Part shown: positions 15,441-25,600 of the stretch, one piece after another
How the letters are laid out: each line of letters starts with the position of its first letter
Numbering within the stretch: the stretch's first letter is position 1
Notes under the pieces: generated by a model
Databases searched by the model: none
The model's input: the letters and a program-made list of their open reading frames with translations, nothing else
Told to the model about the DNA's origin: nothing
Program-made: the position numbers and the translations under genes
Assembly (NCBI RefSeq): GCF_037977235.1
Contig: NZ_CP150276.1
Coordinates: 2,666,001 to 2,730,000 of the forward strand
Origin: Paenibacillus sp. FSL K6-0276
GTDB taxonomy: Bacteria; Bacillota; Bacilli; Paenibacillales; Paenibacillaceae
Length of the DNA stretch: 64,000 bases
Direction: 5' to 3'

Positions 15441-16037
15441 ATGTCCAAGAAAGAACGTCAGCAACAGCTGCTACATATAATCGCAGGCAATCCTTTTGTA
15501 ACGGATCGGGAGTTGACTCGTCAGCTGAAAGTTAGCATTCAGACGATTCGGTTAGACCGGATGGAGCTGGGAATACCGGAACTGCGTGAGCGAATGAAGC
15601 AAATGGCTGAGCACTCTTATGATCAGGTGCGCTCTTTGCCTGCGGATGAAGTCATCGGAGACATTGTGGATTTGCAGCTGGACAAGAGTGGTATATCGAT
15701 ATTTGAGATTCGCGAGGACCACGTCTTCTCTAGAAATGGGATCGCCCGTGGTCATTATGTGTTTGCTCAAGCCAACTCACTTGCGGTTGCCGTAATCAAC
15801 GATGAAATTGCTCTGACCGCTTCAGCCGATATTCGTTTTGTGCGCACGGTTCAGTTAGGTGAGAAATGTATCGCCAAAGCACAAGTACGGTCGCTAGCCG
15901 GTAGAGGTGGCAAAGCGGAGGTGGACGTATTCACCTATGTCGGAGAAGAACTAGTGTTTCAGGGCCATTTTATAGTGTATCGGTCCGCAAATGATGAACA
16001 CAGTGAAGGGGGTAACCATAGTGCTGATCGCCATTGA
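15441..16037 (+). CDS. fapR: Fatty acid and phospholipid biosynthesis repressor FapR
   Basis: A 198-residue repressor. An N-terminal helix-turn-helix (ERQQQLLHIIAGNPFVTDRELTRQLKVSIQTIRLDR) is joined to a C-terminal hot-dog-fold malonyl-CoA-binding domain (about 75-190, with ARGHYVFAQANSLAVAVI). Malonyl-CoA relieves repression, so lipid synthesis follows precursor supply. The RBS GGAGGTGA precedes ATG 15441. The 3' end overlaps plsX by 17 bp, as in other Bacillales. Confidence 0.95.
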   Translation: MSKKERQQQLLHIIAGNPFVTDRELTRQLKVSIQTIRLDRMELGIPELRERMKQMAEHSYDQVRSLPADEVIGDIVDLQLDKSGISIFEIREDHVFSRNGIARGHYVFAQANSLAVAVINDEIALTASADIRFVRTVQLGEKCIAKAQVRSLAGRGGKAEVDVFTYVGEELVFQGHFIVYRSANDEHSEGGNHSADRH

Positions 16038-17010
16038 TGCCATGGGCGGGGACAACGCTCCTGAATGTAATGTCGAGGGGGCGTTGTCCGCGGCCGCGGA
16101 ATGGAAAGATACGCAGATTGTGCTCGTAGGTGACGAAGCCAGATTAGAGCCACTGCTGAAGGACAAGCCGTCCAACCTGACGATACGTCATGCAGGAGAT
16201 GTCATTGGTTCTGATGACGAGCCAGTTAAGGCAGTTCGTCGTAAAAAAGATTCATCCATGGTTGTAGCTGGACGAATGGTGCGCGAAGGCGAAGCAGATG
16301 CTATGATTTCGTCAGGTAACACAGGTGCGCTTATGACTACGGGGCTCCTCGTAGTTGGTCGTATGCAGGGGATTGAACGTCCTGCACTGGCGCCTATGAT
16401 TCCAACGCTTGACGATGTTGGTGTGCTGGCTCTTGATCTTGGTGCTAACATGGATGCGAAGCCTGAACATCTGGTGCAATATGCGCTGATGGGCAGCATT
16501 TACCGGAACAAAGTGCATGGCATAGCTAAGCCGCGTGTTGGACTTCTAAATGTAGGGACGGAGCCTGGGAAGGGCAACGAATTGACAAAAGAAGCATATC
16601 CGCTGCTCGAGAACTTGCCAGGTATCCATTTTATCGGTAATGTTGAGGCACGTGACGTGCTGACAGGGAACTGCGATGTGCTTGTCTGCGATGGATTTGC
16701 CGGTAATATTTTGCTGAAGTCACTAGAAGGTACGGCGGGTGCAATGTTTTCTTTGCTGAAAGAGCAATTTAGTCGTTCTTTGAAGACTAAGCTTGGAGCG
16801 GCTATGCTGATGCCGGAGCTTAGAGCTCTAAAGGGTAAGATGGATTACAAAGAGCACGGTGGTGCGCCACTGCTCGGTCTTAGCGGATTGGTAGTAAAGG
16901 GGCACGGATCTTCTGACGGAAATGCGGTTAAGAATGCGGTAAGACAAGCGCGGATTGCTCTGCAAGCCGATCTTGTGCCAAGTATATCCAAGGAAATTAG
17001 CGGGAAGTGA
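16021..17010 (+). CDS. plsX: Phosphate acyltransferase PlsX
   Basis: A 329-residue enzyme that makes acyl-phosphate from acyl-ACP for phospholipid synthesis, acting at the membrane with PlsY. It opens with IAIDAMGGDNAPE and has GTEPGKGNEL and GFAGNILLKSLEG, all typical. I chose GTG 16021 behind GAAGGGGG; an upstream ATG at 15991 would add ten residues that do not fit the family. It overlaps fapR upstream and its stop overlaps the possible GTG start of fabH. Confidence 0.95.
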   Translation: MLIAIDAMGGDNAPECNVEGALSAAAEWKDTQIVLVGDEARLEPLLKDKPSNLTIRHAGDVIGSDDEPVKAVRRKKDSSMVVAGRMVREGEADAMISSGNTGALMTTGLLVVGRMQGIERPALAPMIPTLDDVGVLALDLGANMDAKPEHLVQYALMGSIYRNKVHGIAKPRVGLLNVGTEPGKGNELTKEAYPLLENLPGIHFIGNVEARDVLTGNCDVLVCDGFAGNILLKSLEGTAGAMFSLLKEQFSRSLKTKLGAAMLMPELRALKGKMDYKEHGGAPLLGLSGLVVKGHGSSDGNAVKNAVRQARIALQADLVPSISKEISGK

Positions 17011-17018
17011 GTGACGAC

Positions 17019-18008
17019 ATGAGACAGTTGCGACCGGTTGGGATTATAGGAACAGGGAAATATGTACCTGAGAAAATAATGACAAATAGCGATCTGGAAA
17101 AAATAGTGGAGACTAACGATGAGTGGATCGTCAGTCGGACAGGCATCCGTGAAAGACATATTGCTGCGCCTCATGAGGCGACTTCTGATCTAGCGTATGA
17201 AGCAGCACTCAAGGCACTTGATTCCGCAGGAATGAAAGCCGAAGATTTGGATCTTATTATTATTGCAACAGTAACACCTGATAGTTCTTTTCCTTCTACA
17301 GCCTGCATTTTGCAGGATAAACTGGGTGCTAAAGGTGCTGCGGCGTTTGACTTGTCAGCAGCCTGCTCTGGTTTTGTATATAGCTTAGCTACAGCAGTTG
17401 GATTCATTCAGAACGGAATGTACAACAATGCACTTATTATAGGTGCGGATACTTTATCCCGCATCACAGATTATACGGATCGAAATACTTGTGTCTTGTT
17501 CGGTGATGGAGCAGGTGCGGTAATCATTGGTGAGGTTCCAGAAGGTCGTGGTTTCCAATCCTTTGATCTGGGTGCTGAAGGCTCTGGAGGGAACTTGCTT
17601 AAGCTGGAAGCCGGCGGTTCACGATTGCCTGCATCTCAGCAAACTATAGAAGATAAGAAGCATTTCATCTATATGAATGGCCGTGAAGTATTTAAATTTG
17701 CAGTTCGTGTGATGGGTTCAGCTACAGAACGTGTGCTTACCAAAGCTGGTCTGGGTAAGGAAGATATTGATTTGTTTGTGCCACACCAAGCAAATATTCG
17801 TATCATTCAATCCGCTATGCAGCGTCTTGATCTGCCACCGGAGAAATGTGTAATCAATGTTGATAAATATGCCAATACTTCAGCGGCTTCTATTCCACTT
17901 GCTCTTGTTGAAGCTGCGGAAGAAGGACGTATGAAAGAGGGCGACACCGTCCTAATGGTTGGTTTCGGCGGTGGCTTGACTTGGGGCGCATCTGTATTGA
18001 TCTGGTAA
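17019..18008 (+). CDS. fabH: Beta-ketoacyl-ACP synthase III
   Basis: A 329-residue condensing enzyme that starts fatty acid synthesis by joining an acyl-CoA primer to malonyl-ACP. In branched-chain-lipid Bacillales the primers are usually branched CoAs. The Cys-His-Asn triad is visible in SAACSGFVY, VPHQANIRI and DKYANTSAASIP. GFGGGLTWGA at the end is standard. A GTG at 17007 overlapping the plsX stop is an alternative start, adding four residues. Confidence 0.95.
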   Translation: MRQLRPVGIIGTGKYVPEKIMTNSDLEKIVETNDEWIVSRTGIRERHIAAPHEATSDLAYEAALKALDSAGMKAEDLDLIIIATVTPDSSFPSTACILQDKLGAKGAAAFDLSAACSGFVYSLATAVGFIQNGMYNNALIIGADTLSRITDYTDRNTCVLFGDGAGAVIIGEVPEGRGFQSFDLGAEGSGGNLLKLEAGGSRLPASQQTIEDKKHFIYMNGREVFKFAVRVMGSATERVLTKAGLGKEDIDLFVPHQANIRIIQSAMQRLDLPPEKCVINVDKYANTSAASIPLALVEAAEEGRMKEGDTVLMVGFGGGLTWGASVLIW

Positions 18009-18042
18009 TATGAGACCGTTATACGGGAAGGAGTTCATACTT

Positions 18043-18966
18043 ATGAGTAAAATCGCATTTGTCTTTCCCGGTCAGGGAGCACAAGCAGTTGGTATGGGCA
18101 AGGATGTGTATGATGCTCTTCCAAAAAGCCGTGCAGTGTTTGAAAAAGGTGATGAAGTTCTCGGATTTTCACTGAGTAAGCTGATTTTTGAAGGACCGGA
18201 CAGTGAGTTGAAGCAGACCGTAAACACCCAGCCAGCGCTTCTTACAGCAAGCGTAGCTTTTCTTGAAGCCCTCCGTGAACAAGGTTTGAAGCCGGATTAT
18301 GTCGCTGGACATAGCCTTGGAGAATACAGCGCACTAGTAGCTGCGGGTGTATTGTCATATGAAGATGCTGTAACGCTTGTACGCTTACGAGGCCGTTTCA
18401 TGGAAGAAGCTGTTCCAGGTGGACAAGGTGCAATGGCGGCAGTGCTTGGTGCTGAACGTGAAGCACTGGCAGTATTATGCCAAAATGTAACTGAAGAGAG
18501 TGGTGTTGTGGAACTGGCTAACGTCAATTGCCCGGGCCAGATCGTTGTTTCTGGATCTCAGGAAGGCGTTAACGGTGTTGTGCAACGCGTTAAAGAAGCT
18601 GGTGGTAAGCGGGCGATTCCATTAGAAGTAAGTGGACCTTTTCACTCTTCTATGATGAAAGCTGCTGCGGACCGTTTGGCAGAAGAGTTGAAGAAGGTAA
18701 CCTTCAACGCTCCAAATGTACCTGTCATTGTTAATGTCACAGCATCACCGGTAACGGATCCCGAAGAAATTCGCGAACTGCTTGTTCGTCAGGTGTATTC
18801 CCCTGTGCTTTGGCAGGACAGTATTGAATGGTTGATTGCGGATGGTGTGGATACTTTTGTTGAGATTGGTTCTGGCAGTGTTCTGGCAGGTCTAATTCGC
18901 AAAATAGACAAAACAGTCAAGGTAATCAACATTAATACACTTGAAAGTGTCCAAAATGTTTTGTGA
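18043..18966 (+). CDS. fabD: Malonyl-CoA:ACP transacylase
   Basis: A 307-residue enzyme that loads malonyl groups onto ACP. It has FPGQGAQAVGMG at the start, the catalytic Ser in GHSLGEYSALVAAG and the catalytic His in VSGPFHSSMM. ATG 18043 follows GGGAAGGAG; an ATG at 18010 is in frame but lacks a good site and adds 11 atypical residues. It lies 34 bp after fabH in the same operon. Confidence 0.95.
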   Translation: MSKIAFVFPGQGAQAVGMGKDVYDALPKSRAVFEKGDEVLGFSLSKLIFEGPDSELKQTVNTQPALLTASVAFLEALREQGLKPDYVAGHSLGEYSALVAAGVLSYEDAVTLVRLRGRFMEEAVPGGQGAMAAVLGAEREALAVLCQNVTEESGVVELANVNCPGQIVVSGSQEGVNGVVQRVKEAGGKRAIPLEVSGPFHSSMMKAAADRLAEELKKVTFNAPNVPVIVNVTASPVTDPEEIRELLVRQVYSPVLWQDSIEWLIADGVDTFVEIGSGSVLAGLIRKIDKTVKVININTLESVQNVL

Positions 18967-19018
18967 GAAATGGTTTAACATTTAGACAACAGCGTAATGA
19001 TTGAAAGGGGAGTAAACT

Positions 19019-19768
19019 ATGTTCTCAGCATTGCGGGGCCAGACAGCCCTTGTAACTGGCGGCTCACGTGGCATTGGTCGTAGTATCGCGCTTGCTCTTG
19101 CAGAACACGGCGTAAAGGTAGCCGTGAACTATGCAGGGAGTGAAGCGGCGGCACACGAGACTGTGGCTCGTATTGCCGAGCTTGGCTCGGAGGGCATTGC
19201 TCTCCGTGGAGATGTCGGCAATAGTGAACAGGCTGAGAGCCTTGTGAAAGAGGTTCTTAACACCTGGGGACGTATTGACATTGTTGTCAATAATGCCGGC
19301 ATTACCAGGGATAACCTGATTATGCGCATGAAAGAGGAAGAGTTCGATCAAGTCATTGAGACGAATCTGAAAGGTGTGTTTAATTGCCTTAAGGCAGCTA
19401 CACGTCCGATGATGAAACAGCGTTACGGTCGAATTATTAATATTTCTTCGGTTGTGGGTGTGACAGGTAATCCTGGTCAGGCTAATTATTCTGCAGCTAA
19501 GGCTGGTGTCATCGGTCTAACGAAGGCAGCAGCTCGTGAGCTTTCCTCGCGGGGCATCACCGTTAACTGTATCGCTCCTGGTTTTATCGATACAGATATG
19601 ACGCGTGAACTCTCTGAAGAAGTTCGCAGTGAGCTAGAGAAGGGCATTCCACTAGCTCGTCTTGGGCGTCCGGAAGAGATAGCTATGGCAGTTGTTTTCC
19701 TGGCTTCTGAAGGCGCCGCTTATATGACCGGCCAGACACTACACGTGGATGGCGGGATGTATATGTAA
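19019..19768 (+). CDS. fabG: 3-oxoacyl-ACP reductase
   Basis: A 249-residue NADPH-dependent short-chain dehydrogenase for the first reduction step of fatty acid elongation. It has TGGSRGIG (cofactor), NNAG, the catalytic Ser in ISSV, YSAAKAG (Tyr-x-x-x-Lys) and GFIDTDMT, all of FabG type, with full family length. RBS is AAAGGGGAG. A full two-hairpin repeat separates it from acpP. Confidence 0.95.
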   Translation: MFSALRGQTALVTGGSRGIGRSIALALAEHGVKVAVNYAGSEAAAHETVARIAELGSEGIALRGDVGNSEQAESLVKEVLNTWGRIDIVVNNAGITRDNLIMRMKEEEFDQVIETNLKGVFNCLKAATRPMMKQRYGRIINISSVVGVTGNPGQANYSAAKAGVIGLTKAAARELSSRGITVNCIAPGFIDTDMTRELSEEVRSELEKGIPLARLGRPEEIAMAVVFLASEGAAYMTGQTLHVDGGMYM

Positions 19769-19778
19769 CTCTCCGTCA

Positions 19779-19877
19779 AAAATATAAGAAAGTATAAGTT
19801 TCACACTATACTTTATCCTTATATTTCTCGCTTAAACACTTACCGTCCTTATAGGGACGCCGAAGGCGTTTATGCTT
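19779..19877. repeat. Two-hairpin intergenic repeat, copy 4
   Basis: Full copy between fabG and acpP (AAATATAAG...CTTATATTT; second arm pair with CCGTCC...GGGACGCCGAAGGCGTTT). One arm base differs (AAACACTTACC for AAACGCTTACC). Confidence 0.85.
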
Positions 19878-19941
19878 GGGAGAAATTACACTGTTTTAAA
19901 GAAGAAATGTGAGGGATCAGGAAAGCGTTTTTTGCGGTCTA

Positions 19942-19974
19942 TGGTATTTTGACCTCATATCTCGTATAATACCA
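19942..19974 (+). promoter_or_regulatory. Inverted repeat and -10 region ahead of acpP
   Basis: TGGTATT (19942) and AATACCA (19968) are perfect inverted arms around an 18-bp centre. A TATAAT lies at 19965 and TTGACC at 19949, but with a spacing too short for a normal -35. The arms may be an operator. The AGGAGGTGA RBS of acpP follows. Confidence 0.4.
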
Positions 19975-19992
19975 AAAGAGGAGGTGAACCGG

Positions 19993-20226
19993 ATGTCCGA
20001 TGTATTAGAGCGTGTAAAACGCATTGTCATCGACCGCTTAGGTGCCGATGAAGCTGAGGTAACATTAGAAGCGTCTTTCAAAGATGATTTAGGTGCTGAT
20101 TCTCTTGATGTAGTAGAATTGGTTATGGAATTGGAAGATGAATTCGACATGGAAATCTCTGATGAAGATGCAGAGACGATTACGACTGTGGGTGAAGTTG
20201 TGAAGTACATACAATCTCATACCTAG
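19993..20226 (+). CDS. acpP: Acyl carrier protein
   Basis: A 77-residue acidic carrier of growing acyl chains. The phosphopantetheine attachment Ser is in [14 protein letters not shown], and the helix [14 protein letters not shown] is standard. ATG 19993 has a strong GAGGAGGTGA site. The gene is probably expressed from its own promoter as well as by read-through from fabG. Confidence 0.97.
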   Translation: MSDVLERVKRIVIDRLGADEAEVTLEASFKDDLGADSLDVVELVMELEDEFDMEISDEDAETITTVGEVVKYIQSHT

Positions 20227-20239
20227 AGTCATATGATTG

Positions 20240-20272
20240 AGAGTCCCGTTCCTACTTGGGCGGGACTTCTCC
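20240..20272 (+). terminator. Hairpin after acpP
   Basis: GAGAGTCCCG pairs with CGGGACTTCTC around a 10-base loop. The tract after it (CTCATTTAT) is T-poor, so it may only partly terminate or may stabilise the abundant acpP mRNA. Confidence 0.55.
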
Positions 20273-20442
20273 TCATTTATACAGCACTAAAGATGAATCA
20301 AGGGTTGCATTACGCAGCTTTATAGGGATTATAACAGAACCGCAGAAGCTTTAAATGCGGTGATCGCTGTTCATATAGTAATAATTCGCAGTATATAAGT
20401 ACTGAATATAATGTATACAGCCTATAGATGGGGTGATTGTGT

Positions 20443-21681
20443 TTGAGTCATAGAGTGGTTGTAACCGGGATGGGCGTAATTACGTCACTGGGTAAAGACT
20501 TGGAGACGTTCTGGGATAATCTGATGAGCGGTAAATCAGGTATATCGATGGTTGAAGCCTTTGATGTCAGTGAATATACTACGCAAATTGCTTCGTCAGT
20601 TAAAGACTTTGATCCTGAGGCGCTTTTTGGCCGCAAGGAAGCCCGAAAAATGGACCGTTTTGTACAATTTGCAGTGGCTGCCGGTGAAGATGCGTTGAGA
20701 GACAGTGGACTTAAGATCGGTGAAGATATCGATGCTGAACGGATCGGTGTATCTGTTGGTTCGGGTATCGGAGGTCTTGGTACTTGGGAAGACAATCATA
20801 ATCTGTTGCTTGAAAAAGGGCCAAAACGGGTTAGCCCGTTCTTTATCCCGATGATGATCGCTAACATGGGTTCTGGACAGCTGTCCATTAACCTCGGTGC
20901 AAAGGGACCGAATACGACTACAGTGACAGCTTGTGCTACAGGAACTCATTCCATTGGGGAATCCTTCCGCTTGATTCAACGTGGAGACGCGGATGCAATG
21001 ATCTGCGGTGGTTCGGAAGCGACCATTCGTCCAACAGGAATGGCAGGTTTTTGTGCAATGAGAGCGATGTCCACTCGTAATGATGAGCCTGAGAAGGCTA
21101 GTCGACCGTTTGATGTAGATCGCGACGGTTTTGTTATGGGAGAGGGCGCCGGAATTCTTATTCTGGAATCTCTTGAACATGCACAGAAACGTGGAGCGAA
21201 GATTTATGCAGAGGTTATCGGCTATGGTCTGAGCGCTGATGCTCATCATATGACTGAGCCTGATCCAGATGGTGCAGCTCGCTGCATGAAGATGGCAATC
21301 CGTGATGCTGGTATCTCTCCTGAAGATATTGATTACATCAATGCACATGGTACTTCAACGCCTGTAGGAGATAGATCAGAAACGGCTGCTGTTAAGAAAG
21401 CATTGGGTGATCACGCCTATAAAGTAGCTATTAGCTCAACGAAATCCATGACGGGTCATCTTCTGGGTGCCGCTGGCGGAGTAGAAGCTATTATCTGTGG
21501 ACTCTCCTTGCAAACGGGTATGATTGCGCCAACCATTAATTTGGACAATCAGGACCCAGAATGTGATTTGGATTATGTACCAAATGTGTCACGTAAAGCC
21601 GATCTTGATATTGTAATGTCGAATTCGTTTGGATTCGGGGGACATAACGCAACAGTTATTCTAAAAAAATATAATCAGTAA
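20443..21681 (+). CDS. fabF: Beta-ketoacyl-ACP synthase II
   Basis: A 412-residue elongation condensing enzyme. It begins SHRVVVTGMGVITSLG, has the active Cys in VTACATGTHSIGE, His residues in NAHGTSTPVGD and KSMTGHLLGAAGG, and ends with NSFGFGGHNATVIL. TTG 20443 fits the GGGGTGATTGTG site; TTG 20437 is the other choice. rnc follows after 12 bp, so the two are cotranscribed. Confidence 0.95.
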   Translation: MSHRVVVTGMGVITSLGKDLETFWDNLMSGKSGISMVEAFDVSEYTTQIASSVKDFDPEALFGRKEARKMDRFVQFAVAAGEDALRDSGLKIGEDIDAERIGVSVGSGIGGLGTWEDNHNLLLEKGPKRVSPFFIPMMIANMGSGQLSINLGAKGPNTTTVTACATGTHSIGESFRLIQRGDADAMICGGSEATIRPTGMAGFCAMRAMSTRNDEPEKASRPFDVDRDGFVMGEGAGILILESLEHAQKRGAKIYAEVIGYGLSADAHHMTEPDPDGAARCMKMAIRDAGISPEDIDYINAHGTSTPVGDRSETAAVKKALGDHAYKVAISSTKSMTGHLLGAAGGVEAIICGLSLQTGMIAPTINLDNQDPECDLDYVPNVSRKADLDIVMSNSFGFGGHNATVILKKYNQ

Positions 21682-21693
21682 GGGGACAGCGCG

Positions 21694-22398
21694 GTGAAAG
21701 GAGAACTGAAGCAGTTACAACAGCAACTTCAAATCCAATTTCACGATTCTGTGCTTCTGAAGCAGGCCTTTACCCATGCATCCTATGTGAATGAACACCG
21801 TTTCAATCAGCATCAGGACAATGAACGTCTCGAATTTCTTGGGGATGCAGTTCTGGAGTTAACGGTTTCTGAATATTTGTACAATCTGTTGCCAGACCGA
21901 CCTGAGGGAGAGTTGACCAAGCTGCGGGCCGCTATTGTATGCGAGCCTTCACTGGTCAAATTTGCGGAGAGTTTAGGTTTTGGCCGTTTTGTACTGTTGG
22001 GCAAAGGGGAAGAACTTACGGGCGGTCGTACTCGCCCGGCCCTGCTGGCTGATGTATTCGAATCCTTCGTGGGAGCGCTTTATCTTGACCAAGGACTGGA
22101 AACTGTGCGGTCTTTTCTTGATAATCACGTATTTCCACTTGTGGAGACGGATGGGAAACTGCAAATGCAGATGACCGATTATAAGACGGAACTGCAAGAG
22201 CTAATTCAGCAGCACAATATGGGTACGTTGGAATATCGGATCATTGAAGAACGGGGACCCGCGCATGAGCGTGAATTCGTCTCTGAAGTGTTAATGACTA
22301 ACCGTTCACTTGGTAAAGGGAGCGGCCGCTCCAAGAAGGAAGCAGAGCAGCAGGCTGCAGCAGCTGCACTGTTACATCTGAAAGAAGACGGTGCTTGA
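21694..22398 (+). CDS. rnc: Ribonuclease III
   Basis: A 234-residue double-stranded-RNA endonuclease for rRNA maturation and mRNA decay. The RNase III signature [14 protein letters not shown] holds the catalytic acidic residues near positions 45-55, and the C-terminal dsRNA-binding domain runs from about 162 ([12 protein letters not shown]) to [16 protein letters not shown]. The start is GTG 21694. Position before smc is conserved in Bacillales. Confidence 0.96.
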   Translation: MKGELKQLQQQLQIQFHDSVLLKQAFTHASYVNEHRFNQHQDNERLEFLGDAVLELTVSEYLYNLLPDRPEGELTKLRAAIVCEPSLVKFAESLGFGRFVLLGKGEELTGGRTRPALLADVFESFVGALYLDQGLETVRSFLDNHVFPLVETDGKLQMQMTDYKTELQELIQQHNMGTLEYRIIEERGPAHEREFVSEVLMTNRSLGKGSGRSKKEAEQQAAAAALLHLKEDGA

Positions 22399-22426
22399 AT
22401 TTTGCATCATGAGGACAAGCGGAGGA

Positions 22427-22486
22427 GAGCAGCAAAGGTCTGAATACCGGCGTTTAGGCGGAGCTCAGACCGTTGCTGCTCTTTTT
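22427..22486 (+). terminator. Terminator after rnc
   Basis: A long stem GAGCAGCAAAGGTCTGA / TCAGACCGTTGCTGCTC with a GC-containing loop and five T. It ends the fab-rnc unit before smc. Confidence 0.88.
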
Positions 22487-22513
22487 CGAAAGGATAGGCC
22501 ATGCTTCATTTTT

Positions 22514-22563
22514 AAATATAAGAAAGTATAAGTTTCACACTATACTTATGTCTTATATTTCTC
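22514..22563. repeat. Half copy of the two-hairpin repeat (first palindrome only)
   Basis: AAATATAAGAAAGTATA...TATAC...CTTATATTT is the first palindrome. The second, GC-containing palindrome is missing and unrelated sequence follows. Confidence 0.75.
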
Positions 22564-22576
22564 GTTTTACTCGGGG

Positions 22577-22634
22577 TCCCCACAAAGTACCTGAGTACGC
22601 ATCGAAGCAAAGCGCCACTTTGTGGGGATATTTT
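22577..22634 (+). terminator. Strong hairpin upstream of smc
   Basis: TCCCCACAAAGT and ACTTTGTGGGGA are perfect 12-bp arms with a 28-base loop, followed by TATTTT. It may be a second terminator or an mRNA leader structure. A TATAAT at about 22666 is the likely smc -10 box. Confidence 0.55.
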
Positions 22635-22693
22635 GGGAGCTATTTTAGGCTAATAAACGCTATGGTATAATGGGTCAGAGGTGATAGGCAAGT

Positions 22694-25600
22694 ATGTTTT
22701 TGAAACGGATAGAATTAGCTGGTTTTAAATCATTTGCCGACAAAACAGAAATGGAATTTGTGCGCGGAATAACGGCCGTAGTGGGCCCGAACGGAAGCGG
22801 CAAGAGTAATATTTCTGACGGCATACGCTGGGTACTCGGCGAACAGAGTGCTAAATCACTACGTGGCGGCAAGATGGAAGATATTATTTTTGCCGGTAGT
22901 GACGCGCGTAAAGCTGTGAATTATGGTGAAGTATCACTTACGCTCGATAATGAGGATCATACGCTACCACTGGATTTCAGCGAAGTAACAGTGACTCGGC
23001 GTGTTCACCGTAGCGGAGAGAGTGAATATTTAATTAATAAGCAATCCTGCCGTCTGAAGGATATCACAGAGCTGTTCATGGATACCGGTATCGGGCGTGA
23101 GGCTTATTCGATTATCGGGCAGGGTCGGATTGAAGAGATTCTGAGTACTCGTTCCGAGGATCGGCGAGGCATCTTTGAAGAGGCATCGGGTATTGTGAAA
23201 TATAAATCGCGCAAAAAAGATGCAAGTCGAAAGCTCGACGATACTGAGCAAAACTTGCTTCGTATTCACGATTTGATTAGTGAGCTTGAGGATCAGATTG
23301 GGCCCCTTAAGGATCAGTCGGAGAAGGCAATTCGCTTTAAAGAACTTCGGGAACAACTGAAACATCAGGAAATTTCAGTCTATGTGCACCAGATTGAAGG
23401 GATTCATACCGCTTGGCAGGAAGGTAACGCTAAGCTTGAAACTTTAAAGGATGAGCAACTAGAGCTGTCGACGGTTGTCTCTGCCCATGATGCTAAGCTA
23501 GAAAGCGGACGTTCTGAACTGCGCACGCTAGAGGAACAGATTGAGAAGCAGCAAGAACAATTGCTCCGTTATAGCGAATCTTACGAGAAGAGCGAAGGTT
23601 ATGGAGAAGTGCTGAAGGAACGCAAGCGCAACCTAGAGAACAATCGTGAACAGCTAATGCTCACGCTAGGTTCTGTAGGTGAGCGTTCTGCGGATCGTCA
23701 GCGTGAGCTCGGCGATTTGGAATTTAAGCTCGAAGAGTCACGGCTTAAGCTTGTTGAACTTCGAAGACAGATCGAAGAAGAAGAGTCACGGCTCGAAGGT
23801 GTTGCTGACGGTATTAGTCAGAGCCAGGAAGAGAAGCTGAAAAGTGCTCTCTTGGAGTTAATGAACCTTATGGCGAATGCACGTAACGAAATTCGTTACG
23901 CGGATCAACAGAAGGAGAACCTGGAACGTCGCATGAGCCGCAGTGAAGAAGAAAGCGGCAAATGGACATCTCGGCACGAAGAATTGTCTGCCAGCCAGAA
24001 AGGCCTTAAAGACAAGATCGCCCAGCTTGGGAAGGAACTAAGCAATCTTCGTGGTGCTTATATTACTGAAAGTGAACAACTTAGCAAACGTCAGAAGCTG
24101 ATTGAAGAGACACAATCAGGCCTGCGGAAGTGGGAACAGAAGCGGGAAGCGCAAGTCTCTCGTCATGAGACCATGAAAGAAATGCAGGATGATTTCGACG
24201 GCTTTATGCTTGGAGTTAAAGAAGTACTCAAAGGTGCTCGCAAAGGACATCTTAACGGGGTGCATGGTGCGGTTGCTGAACTCATCTCAGTTCCGGAGAA
24301 GCTGGAAATGGCAGTCGAGACTGCGCTGGGTGCATCGCTTCAACACGTGGTCATGGATAATGAGACTGTATCACGCCAAGCGATATCATTTCTGAAGCAA
24401 CGTCAATTGGGACGGGCTACTTTCCTTCCACTCGATGTTATCCGGCCGCGCCAAATTTCTGGCAGTGACCGTGGAATGGTGGAGGACGCTGACGGTTTTG
24501 TTGGAATTGGTTCCGAACTTGTAGGATATGATGATAAATATGCTAGTATCGTTGGCAGTTTGCTTGGCAATGTAGTTATTGCCGAAAGCCTGGAGCAGGC
24601 GAATCGTATCGCCGCTAGATGCCAGTATCGTTATCGTGTGGTCACGCTGGAAGGTGATGTAGTAAATGCCGGGGGCTCGATGACCGGAGGTAGCCAGCAT
24701 AAGAAGAACAATAGCTTGCTTAGCCGTAAACGTCAGCTTGATCAGCTAAGTGGTGAGATCGAAGAGAGCGAACGTCAAATCGTTAAACTGAAACAAGGCA
24801 TAGCCAAACTACGTGAAGAGCAGGAGAACGCTAGCGTGAAGCTAGAGGACCTGCGCCGTGATGGTGATGAGAAAAGACTGGAAGAGCAACGCGTTTCTGG
24901 TGATTTGAAGCAGCTTGAACAAGAGCTTCGGCATGTACTGGAACAAGTGGAGAGCACAGGCGCGGAACGTAGTGGCTTTGAAAGTGAGGTCCGCACGCTT
25001 GAGGAGACTCGGAAACAAGCCTCTGCTGAGCTTGAACGTCTCGAGAAGGAAGAGAAGGAAGCTCATGAGGGTATCCGTAATGCAGAATCGGCGCGTAAAG
25101 CGAATGAATCAGCTAAAGAAGAGTTGCAAGGTAAGCTGACCAGTATGAAAGTTTCGGAAGGCAAGCTCGATCAGGAGATCTTCTCCCTGGAGGAGCAATT
25201 ACGTCGTCTAAGACAAGATGTGGGTTCACAGGATAAAGAGCTACGCCAGAATCGAAATCTGTTACATACGATCGAACAGGATTTGGCTAGTAATGCATTG
25301 GAAACCGTGAAACAGAAAGAAGATTTGAATAGTTATCGTCTGAAGAAGGAAGAGACAGCCGGTACTTTGGATTTAGCTCGGGCGGAACGTTCAGCGTTAA
25401 CTCGTAAGCTTGAACTAGAGGAGGGCAAGACCAAGGATCAACGACAGGCACTTAGAGTCGTGGAGGACAAGCTGCGTTCCACTGAAGTTTCTGTGGGTCG
25501 TCTCGATGTTGAACTTGATAATATTCTTCGTAAGCTGAGTGATGACTACGAGCTAAGTTATGAACTAGCGAAGCAACGTTATCCTGTGCCCGAAGATGTA

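Noticed and set aside
20596..21348. 250-codon minus-strand ORF inside fabF
   Set aside because: A shadow of fabF; Ser/His/Thr-rich composition and no RBS.
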